NCBI RefSeq assembly: GCF_008641105.1
Contig: NZ_VTTI01000009.1
Coordinates: 91,160-155,159 of the forward strand
From: Halopseudomonas salina
Lineage (GTDB): Bacteria > Pseudomonadota > Gammaproteobacteria > Pseudomonadales > Pseudomonadaceae
DNA: 64,000 bases
Reading direction: 5' to 3'
In this document: piece by piece, positions 57,822 to 64,000 of the stretch
How the letters are laid out: each line of letters begins with the position of its first letter
Position numbering within the stretch: position 1 is the stretch's first letter
The notes under the pieces: generated by a model
The model's database searches: none
Told to the model about the DNA's origin: nothing
What the model saw: only the letters and a program-made list of their open reading frames with translations
Program-made: the position numbers and the translations under genes

Positions 57822-59000
57822 ATGCAAAGCGCTACCTCGGTACCTGTACCGTCTTCACCCGGTCCCCTGATCCGCTATCTGGCGGTGTTCGGATTGCTTG
57901 GTTTGCTTGCCGGCTGTGGCAGCGAGTCTGCCGATCAGCCCCGCGAGCGGCCTCCGGCTCTGGTCACAGTGGAGGAAGTCGAGCGGACGAATGTCGAGTT
58001 GATGCGTGAGTATCCAGCGCGGGTACGCGGGGCACGTGAAGTGGAAGTGCGTGCGCGTATCCCGGGGGTTCTGCAGGAGCGTGTCTATCGTGAAGGTGCC
58101 CAGGTCGAAGAAGGGGATCTGCTGTTCATCATTTACCCTGAGCCTCTGCAGATTGTCGCAGAGCAGGCGAAGGCGTCACGGGCCAACGCACAGGCTGAGA
58201 TGCGTCAGGCCGAGCGCGAGTGGGACCGTGCCCAGCAGTTGTTCGAGCGCGGCGCCATAAGCGCCAGTGAGCGGGATCGGCTCAACTCGCAACTGGATTT
58301 TGCCCGTGCTGGCCTGGCGGAGGCCGAGGCGCGCCTGGATGAGGCAAAGCTCAACCTCTCCTACACCCAGGTGCGCGCCCCGATGGCTGGAAGCACCAGC
58401 CTTGAAGTGCTGCCTGAGGGCAGCGTACTGGCAGTTGGTGCCTTGCTGACGACCATCACCCGCCAGGACATTGTCCACGTTCTATTCGCATTGCCGGAGA
58501 AGGACGCGGCTGTCCAGCGGGCGTCGCAGCTCGAAGAGGAAAGTCAGAGCGCCACAGTGCGCCTGGAACTGGCCGATGGGTCTGAATACAGCCTGCCGGG
58601 CAACATCGATTTCACCTCCAGCAACATCGATAGTGCCACCGGCACCATTACCCTGCGTGCGGTTTTTGACAATCCCGACCGCCAACTGATTCCTGGTCAG
58701 TTCGTGCGCGTGCGTCTTGTGCTACAGCGGTATGAGAACCAGATAACAGTGCCCACCCAGGCAGTAGGCGCTGATGCTCAAGGCCCACAGGTATATGTGG
58801 TGAAGGACAACGCCACCGTGGAAAAACGTGCGGTGGAGCTTGGGGCTATCATCGATGATCGTCAGATCATCTCTGAGGGGCTCCAGCCCGGTGAACGTGT
58901 TGTGGTGAACGGTCAGGTGGGTCTGATGCCCGGCATGGCCGTGAAGATGAGCAATGCCGCTGCAGATTCCGATGACGCCGCTACAGCTGGGGGAGAGTAG
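57822..59000 (+). CDS. RND efflux periplasmic adaptor (membrane fusion protein, lipoprotein)
   Basis: The 392-residue protein has a lipobox LLAGC (about 33-37), so it is expected to be lipid-anchored in the periplasm. A barrel-sandwich domain (VEVRARIPGVLQERVYREGAQVEEGDLLF, about 74), an alpha-helical hairpin (about 112-170) and a beta-barrel domain (about 215-300) follow. This is the HlyD/AcrA layout. It precedes the pump by 5 bases. No outer-membrane channel gene is present, so a separate TolC/OprM-type channel must be used. Confidence 0.94.
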   Translation: MQSATSVPVPSSPGPLIRYLAVFGLLGLLAGCGSESADQPRERPPALVTVEEVERTNVELMREYPARVRGAREVEVRARIPGVLQERVYREGAQVEEGDLLFIIYPEPLQIVAEQAKASRANAQAEMRQAEREWDRAQQLFERGAISASERDRLNSQLDFARAGLAEAEARLDEAKLNLSYTQVRAPMAGSTSLEVLPEGSVLAVGALLTTITRQDIVHVLFALPEKDAAVQRASQLEEESQSATVRLELADGSEYSLPGNIDFTSSNIDSATGTITLRAVFDNPDRQLIPGQFVRVRLVLQRYENQITVPTQAVGADAQGPQVYVVKDNATVEKRAVELGAIIDDRQIISEGLQPGERVVVNGQVGLMPGMAVKMSNAAADSDDAATAGGE

Positions 59001-59005
59001 CTCCT

Positions 59006-62000
59006 ATGCTGCAGTTCTTTATTGATAGGCCCATCTTTTCCACCGTTCTGTCTATCCTGATCCTGATAGCTGGTGGTGCTTCTCTCTCCCAGTTGCCTGT
59101 AGAACAGTATCCAGAGGTAGTGCCGCCGCAGATCGTCGTGCAGGCCAGCTATCCCGGAGCCAGCGCCAGCGTCATTGCCGAAACCGTTTCGGCGCCGCTT
59201 GAGCAGGCGATCAATGGTGTCGACAACATGCTGTACATGGAGTCCTACAGTGCAGACTCCGGGGCAATGCAGTTGACCGTCCACTTCAAGATCGGTACCG
59301 ATCCGGACCAGGCTACCATTGATATCAACAACCGGGTGCAGCGTGCTACCGCGCGCCTGCCTCAGGAAGTGCGTAATCTGGGTGTGCAGGTCCAGGCACG
59401 CTCGACGTCGATTCTGCAGGTCATTACCCTGTCATCCGAACAGGAGCAGATGGGTACCCTGGAAATCAGCAACTATGCGCTGCTCAACGTACTTGATGAG
59501 CTGGTGCGCCTGCCCGGAGTAGGTAATGCCGCGCTATTTGGTGCTCAGGATTACTCCATGCGCATATGGCTGCGGCCAGACAAGCTGGCAGAATATGACC
59601 TGACGCCGAGCGACGTCGCCGCCGCGCTGCGCGAGCAGAACGCCCAGTTCGCCGCCGGCAGAATAGGTGCGGAGCCCTCGCCGCCAGGTCAGAGCTTCAC
59701 CTATAGCGTCAGCACTCCAGGGCGGATGACTACCCCGGAAGCTTTCGAGCAGATTATTCTGCGCAGTGATGTCGAGGGGCGCACCCTGCGTCTGGGGGAT
59801 GTGGCCCGTGCCGAGCTGGGCGCGCAAAGCTATGATTTCAGCGCAACCTTCAATGCCAAGAACGCCGTGCCACTGGGCATTTACCTGCAGCCGGGCGCCA
59901 ACGCCCTGGAAACCGCGGAAAATGTCCGGCAGGCGATGGAGCGAATCTCTGCTGATTTTCCCGGGGATCTGCGCTTCGATATCCCCTATGACACCACTAT
60001 CTTTATTGATGTGTCGATTCGCGAGGTGATCATTACCCTGGTCCAGGCACTGGCATTGGTACTTCTAGTCACCTTTCTGTTTCTCCAGCATCTCAAGGCC
60101 ACGCTGATTCCGCTGGTGGCCATACCCGTATCGCTGATCGGAACCTTCGCTGGTATGCAGCTGTTCGGTTTCTCGGTCAATCTGCTGACGCTGTTCGGAT
60201 TGATCCTCGCGATCGGGGTGGTGGTCGACAATGCGATTATCGTGATGGAAAACGCCGAGCGCCTGATCAAGGAAGAAGGGCTCTCCAGTTACGAGGCGGC
60301 CAGCAAGACCATGCAGCAGGTCTCCGGCGCCGTTGTAGGTTCGACCCTGGTGCTGGTCGCAGTATTTGCTCCGGTGGCCTTTCTGGGTGGCTTGAGCGGT
60401 GAGCTATATCGCCAGTTCGCAGTCACCATTGCAGTCTCGGTAGCGCTGTCCGGTGTGGTTGCCCTGACGTTGACCCCGGCCATGTGTGCGATTTTGCTTG
60501 ACCGAGCCCAGACAGAGCCATCGCGCGGCTTCGCCTGGTTCAACGACGGCTTCGACCGGCTTACCGATGGTTTTGCAGCGGTGGTTGGCTGGATGCTGGT
60601 GCATGCGAAGATCACACTGGTGCTTTTTGCGCTGCTGATCGGCTCGACGCTGTTTCTTCTCGACCGGATGTCCAGCGGCCTGGTACCCCAGGAAGATCAG
60701 GGCTTCTTGCTAGCGGTCTACCAGTTACCGCCGGTATCGGCCCTGGGTCGGACCGAGGTGGTACGCGAGGAGGTCAGCGAAAAGATTGTCGCGATGGAAG
60801 AGATCAAGGGCGTCACCAGCTTTGCCGGTTTCGATATTCTCAACCGCGGCTTGCGGACCAATACCGGCGTATCCTTTGTGACGCTGATCGACTGGGATGA
60901 ACGCCCCGGCCAGGAGCATAGCGCACAGGCGGTAGCCAACCGCATCGCCGGGCTGGGCGCCGAACTGCAGGAAGCCAATGTGTTTGCCTTCGTGCCGCCG
61001 CCTATCATGGGCCTGTCCCTGACCGGTGGTGTGGAAGGCTACCTGCAGATACTCGGCGATAGCGATCCGCTGGTCCTCAAGGCCGAGGCTGATCGCCTTG
61101 TGGCTGCAGCCAATGAGCGTCCGGAACTGACCAACGTTCGCGCTGCGGTCGATGTCGGCATACCGCGCTATGATGCCACCGTGGACTGGGACAAGGCCAA
61201 GTCCATGGGTATCGCCATTGATGATATTTTCATCACCATGCGCAGTACCTTCGGCGCGCTGTATGTAAACGACTTTTCCCTCGAAGGCCGTAACTGGCAG
61301 GTGAACATGCAGGCTGAGGGCGAGTTCCGCAGTGATCCCGAGGATCTCGGCAAGGTCTTTGTGCGTGCTGGCAGCGGTGAACTGGTTCCACTCGATTCGG
61401 TGGTGAACCTGCGGCGAACCCAGGGCATAGACAGTGTCAGCCGTTTCAACCTGTACCCGGCCACCAAGGTTAGCGCCGACCCTGCGCCAGGCTACAATAC
61501 TGCCGATGCACTGGCGGCCATGCAGGCAGTTGCCGCTGATACCCTTGGCCCACAGGCGCAGCTGGGCTGGGTAGGCGAGGCCTACCAGTTGGTGGACTCG
61601 GCTTCATCCGGGGCCATTGCCTTTGCCCTTGGCATCTTGATGGTGTTTTTGATCCTGGCTGCCCAGTACGAGCGTTGGAGTCTGCCTTTGGCGGTCGCCA
61701 CGGCGATCCCCTTCGGGGTGTTTGGCGCCGTGGTGACTTCCATGTTGCGCGGCTTCCCCAACGATATCTATTTTCAGGTCGGTCTGTTGGTACTCATAGG
61801 TCTGGCGGCCAAGAACGCGATCCTGATCGTCGAGTTTGCCGCACAGAACCGCAAGGAGGGTATGTCGCCCTTCGATTCGGCACTGACAGCGGCCCGCCAG
61901 CGTTTTCGGGCGATCATGATGACTGCGCTGACATTCATCATCGGCAGCTTGCCGTTGGCAGTGAGTACTGGTGCCGGTGCGGTGAGCCGCCAGGAAATTG

Positions 62001-62107
62001 GTACCGTAGTAGTTGGCGGCATGCTTGCCGCCAGTACCCTGGCACTGATTTTCGTTCCAGTGTTCTACATGCTGCTGGAGCAGCGCGGCTTCAAGCGTCG
62101 GGAATGA
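59006..62107 (+). CDS. RND multidrug efflux pump inner-membrane transporter (HAE1)
   Basis: The 1033-residue AcrB-type pump has 12 membrane helices and two large periplasmic loops. FFIDRPIFSTVLSILILIAGG opens the protein. In helix 4 the motif is GVVVDNAIIVMENAER (Asp408, Asn409), where most pumps of this class have two Asp. Helix 10 keeps the Lys in GLAAKNAILIVEFA. It is translated with the adaptor just upstream. The substrates are unknown; drugs, detergents or solvents are typical. Its last 17 bases overlap the convergent oligopeptidase gene. Confidence 0.95.
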   Translation: MLQFFIDRPIFSTVLSILILIAGGASLSQLPVEQYPEVVPPQIVVQASYPGASASVIAETVSAPLEQAINGVDNMLYMESYSADSGAMQLTVHFKIGTDPDQATIDINNRVQRATARLPQEVRNLGVQVQARSTSILQVITLSSEQEQMGTLEISNYALLNVLDELVRLPGVGNAALFGAQDYSMRIWLRPDKLAEYDLTPSDVAAALREQNAQFAAGRIGAEPSPPGQSFTYSVSTPGRMTTPEAFEQIILRSDVEGRTLRLGDVARAELGAQSYDFSATFNAKNAVPLGIYLQPGANALETAENVRQAMERISADFPGDLRFDIPYDTTIFIDVSIREVIITLVQALALVLLVTFLFLQHLKATLIPLVAIPVSLIGTFAGMQLFGFSVNLLTLFGLILAIGVVVDNAIIVMENAERLIKEEGLSSYEAASKTMQQVSGAVVGSTLVLVAVFAPVAFLGGLSGELYRQFAVTIAVSVALSGVVALTLTPAMCAILLDRAQTEPSRGFAWFNDGFDRLTDGFAAVVGWMLVHAKITLVLFALLIGSTLFLLDRMSSGLVPQEDQGFLLAVYQLPPVSALGRTEVVREEVSEKIVAMEEIKGVTSFAGFDILNRGLRTNTGVSFVTLIDWDERPGQEHSAQAVANRIAGLGAELQEANVFAFVPPPIMGLSLTGGVEGYLQILGDSDPLVLKAEADRLVAAANERPELTNVRAAVDVGIPRYDATVDWDKAKSMGIAIDDIFITMRSTFGALYVNDFSLEGRNWQVNMQAEGEFRSDPEDLGKVFVRAGSGELVPLDSVVNLRRTQGIDSVSRFNLYPATKVSADPAPGYNTADALAAMQAVAADTLGPQAQLGWVGEAYQLVDSASSGAIAFALGILMVFLILAAQYERWSLPLAVATAIPFGVFGAVVTSMLRGFPNDIYFQVGLLVLIGLAAKNAILIVEFAAQNRKEGMSPFDSALTAARQRFRAIMMTALTFIIGSLPLAVSTGAGAVSRQEIGTVVVGGMLAASTLALIFVPVFYMLLEQRGFKRRE

Positions 62108-64000
62108 CCGCCAGCAGGAAGCTGTATTCCTCCGCCAGTTCGCGCATGGCCTGGTAACGCCCGCTGGCGCCACCATGGCCTGCGCTCATCTGGGTGCGCA
62201 GGAGCAAAGGGTTGTTGTCAGTCTTGCTGTGACGCAGTTTGGCAACCCATTTGGCTGCCTCCCAGTACTGTACGCGCATGTCGTGGTAGCCGGCAGTGAC
62301 GAACAGGGCAGGGTAATCCTGCCTCTTGACCTGCTCATAGGGTGCGTAGCTCTCGACCCGTGCTGCCACCAGCGGATCGCGCATATCACCCCATTCCTCG
62401 TATTCGCCCACGGTTAGCGGAAGCTCCGGATTACTCATGGTGTTGAATACGTCAACGAAGGGGACGTCGGCGACTGCTGCGGCAAACAGCCCAGGGCGTT
62501 GGTTGATCACGTTGCCGATCAGCAGTCCGCCCGCACTACCGCCAGCGATGACCAGTTGGCGTTTGCTGGTAAAGCCGGCAGCGATCAGTTGCTCTGCGCA
62601 GGCGATAAAGTCACTGAAGGTATTTTCCTTGTGCTCCAGCTTACCCGCCTGGTACCAGCCTTCACCCAGGTCTGCGCCACCGCGCACATGGGCAATCGCG
62701 AACTGCCAGCCACGCTGTAGTAACGACAGCCGCGCATGGGAAAACCATGGATCCATACTTGCGCCGTAGGAGCCGTAGCCATAGAGGTAAAGCGGAGCAG
62801 GTCCCGCCTTGGCGTTGCGCAATCTGACCAGGCTGATCGGAACGCGAGTGCCATCGGCGCTGACCGCCCATTCGCGAATGACTTCATAATCCTGGGCATC
62901 AAACTCACCCTCGACAGGTACCTGCTTGAGCACCTTTTGTGCACCGGTTGCAAGGTGCAGCGCCAGGATCTGTGCAGGTCGATTCAGGGATTCGTAGCGT
63001 AGCCGGACCTGATCGCTCTTGTACTCCTCGCCACCCTGTACGTGGAGGCTATAGACCGCATCGGGCATGTTGACTACGTAGTGGGGCGCTTCAGCGGGGC
63101 GCACCTCCAGAGTGACCAGGCCCTGATCACGATAGTGCAACAGCAGCCCCGCGGACTGCACGCTGAAGTCCTCCAGGGTGCGGTCTGGATCGGTCGCTAC
63201 CAGGCGCTGCCATTTGTCCTGGGCCGGATGCCGCGGATCTGCGCAGTACAGACAGAAGTTCTCACCCTCGGCATTACTACGGATCAGTAGGCCGTCGGGG
63301 CCATGGTCCACGTGATATTCATGCCCATCAACACGGGGCGCCATGAGTCTCCACGTACCCTCGGGCTGGTCAGCCGGCAGAACCTGTATTTCACTGGTGT
63401 TCTTGCTCGAGCTCGCGAGCATTAGCCATTGTTCGCTGCTGCTGCGATAAACGTGCAGATAGAATCGCTGATCGGTCTCATGAAACAGATGTACCGGCGC
63501 CTGCTCTGGATGCAAGCGCCAGAGGTGCGCGGGGCGGGAGGTTTCATCCATGCTGATAGCGAACAGGAAGCTGCTGTCCGCAGCCCAGATCAGACTGCCA
63601 TCAGCCTGATCGAGCGGCAGTTCGGTAGTTTCGCCGCTATGGATATGCTTCAGATACAGACTGTAGGTTTCGTCGCCCTGGCGATCCAGACTGTAGGCCA
63701 GCCATTGATGGTCTGGACTGATCGAGTAGTCGCCCAGTTGCAGAAAGCCATCGCCAGCGAGCCCGTTCAGATCCAGCAGCAAGCTCTCACTTTCGCTATC
63801 AATCTCCAGGCTGTTATCAGCCGGCCGCTGGCAACGATAGAAGCGGGGATACTCCGCGTCTTTTTCAGTGCGCTGATAGTAAAGCCATGCGCCCCATATG
63901 CCGGGCAGTGACATGTCCGTCTCGCGGATACGGCCGCGTATTTCATTGAACAGAATATCGCGCTGATCATCATGTTCACGCAACCAGTCTTCGGTGAGCT
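62091..64000 (-). CDS. ptrB: Oligopeptidase B (S9A family), N-terminus cut by window edge
   Basis: The open frame continues to the right edge with no start codon, so the first part (about 50 residues by comparison with E. coli PtrB of 686) is missing. The visible 636 residues include LREHDDQRDILFNEIRGRI near the start, a seven-bladed propeller region, and the hydrolase domain. The catalytic Ser lies in IAGGSAGGLLIGNVINQRPG, Asp in the PLVAARVESYAPYEQV region and His in MSAGHGGASGRYQ. It cleaves short peptides after Lys or Arg in the cytoplasm. It converges on the RND pump gene. Confidence 0.94.
   Translation of the reverse strand, partial: LTEDWLREHDDQRDILFNEIRGRIRETDMSLPGIWGAWLYYQRTEKDAEYPRFYRCQRPADNSLEIDSESESLLLDLNGLAGDGFLQLGDYSISPDHQWLAYSLDRQGDETYSLYLKHIHSGETTELPLDQADGSLIWAADSSFLFAISMDETSRPAHLWRLHPEQAPVHLFHETDQRFYLHVYRSSSEQWLMLASSSKNTSEIQVLPADQPEGTWRLMAPRVDGHEYHVDHGPDGLLIRSNAEGENFCLYCADPRHPAQDKWQRLVATDPDRTLEDFSVQSAGLLLHYRDQGLVTLEVRPAEAPHYVVNMPDAVYSLHVQGGEEYKSDQVRLRYESLNRPAQILALHLATGAQKVLKQVPVEGEFDAQDYEVIREWAVSADGTRVPISLVRLRNAKAGPAPLYLYGYGSYGASMDPWFSHARLSLLQRGWQFAIAHVRGGADLGEGWYQAGKLEHKENTFSDFIACAEQLIAAGFTSKRQLVIAGGSAGGLLIGNVINQRPGLFAAAVADVPFVDVFNTMSNPELPLTVGEYEEWGDMRDPLVAARVESYAPYEQVKRQDYPALFVTAGYHDMRVQYWEAAKWVAKLRHSKTDNNPLLLRTQMSAGHGGASGRYQAMRELAEEYSFLLAVIPDA

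Noticed and set aside
63981..63983. TTG as the start codon of oligopeptidase B
   Set aside because: The frame stays open to the window edge (LTEDW before LREHDD), and family length requires about 50 more residues, so the gene is cut by the window.
1..64000. CRISPR arrays, IS elements, prophage, tRNA or rRNA genes, defence islands
   Set aside because: No regularly spaced repeats, transposase motifs, integrase, phage structural genes, tRNA cloverleaf or rRNA-like stretch was seen; the window is dense core metabolism.

Overview
The window looks like chromosomal core DNA of a gammaproteobacterium in or near Pseudomonadaceae. Gene content and gene pairings match Pseudomonas: fpr/finR divergent, leuCDB-asd-usg-fimV-truA-trpF, accD-folC-dedD-cvpA-purF-metZ, and lon(asrA)/pruR-putA-putP. 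Several blocks that lie far apart in P. aeruginosa PAO1 are joined here, and trpB and trpA sit between trpF and accD, which is not the usual Pseudomonas order. This suggests a divergent lineage, perhaps of the Halopseudomonas/P. pertucinogena kind (inference only). No tRNA, rRNA, CRISPR array, insertion sequence or prophage was seen.

Layout. 1-6.4 kb: smrB (cut by the window edge) divergent from prmB, an unknown GNAT-like membrane-anchored protein, a TSUP permease, aroC, an MFS transporter, an acireductone-dioxygenase-like protein that has lost metal ligands, and a small membrane protein. 6.4-13.5 kb: SDR dehydrogenase, fpr and its regulator finR, a glycine-zipper protein, a PAS-GGDEF-EAL protein and a LysR regulator. 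13.6-22.1 kb: leucine biosynthesis (leuC, leuD, leuB), asd, an inactive-looking Asd paralogue and fimV. 22.1-31.9 kb: truA, trpF-trpB-trpA, accD, folC, a SPOR protein, cvpA, purF, metZ. 32-41.1 kb: a ComEA-like protein, a chemoreceptor, rnd-ycgL, small proteins, glutaredoxin, queD, a TM2 protein, ycjX-ycjF plus an overlapping unknown gene, and a thioesterase. 41.1-48.6 kb: a second PAS/GAF-GGDEF-EAL protein, cmoA-cmoB, and a second FimV-like protein. 48.6-57 kb: Lon-family protease, pruR, putA, putP (proline catabolism). 57.1-64 kb: TetR regulator, RND efflux adaptor and pump, and oligopeptidase B running off the right edge.

How it fits together: most of the window is amino-acid and nucleotide supply (chorismate, leucine, aspartate family, tryptophan, purine, methionine, proline breakdown). 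It is mixed with surface and signalling functions (FimV polar hubs, c-di-GMP enzymes, chemoreceptor), tRNA and ribosome maintenance (truA, cmoAB, queD, prmB, smrB, rnd) and export (RND pump). The most interesting points are the second FimV-like protein without the usual C-terminal domain, the metal-ligand-less acireductone dioxygenase homologue, the trpFBA insertion in the accD cluster, 21-bp-spaced direct repeats before putA, a perfect 20-bp palindrome before the tetR-RND genes with a partial copy before putP, and an Asp-Asn pair where RND pumps usually have Asp-Asp.
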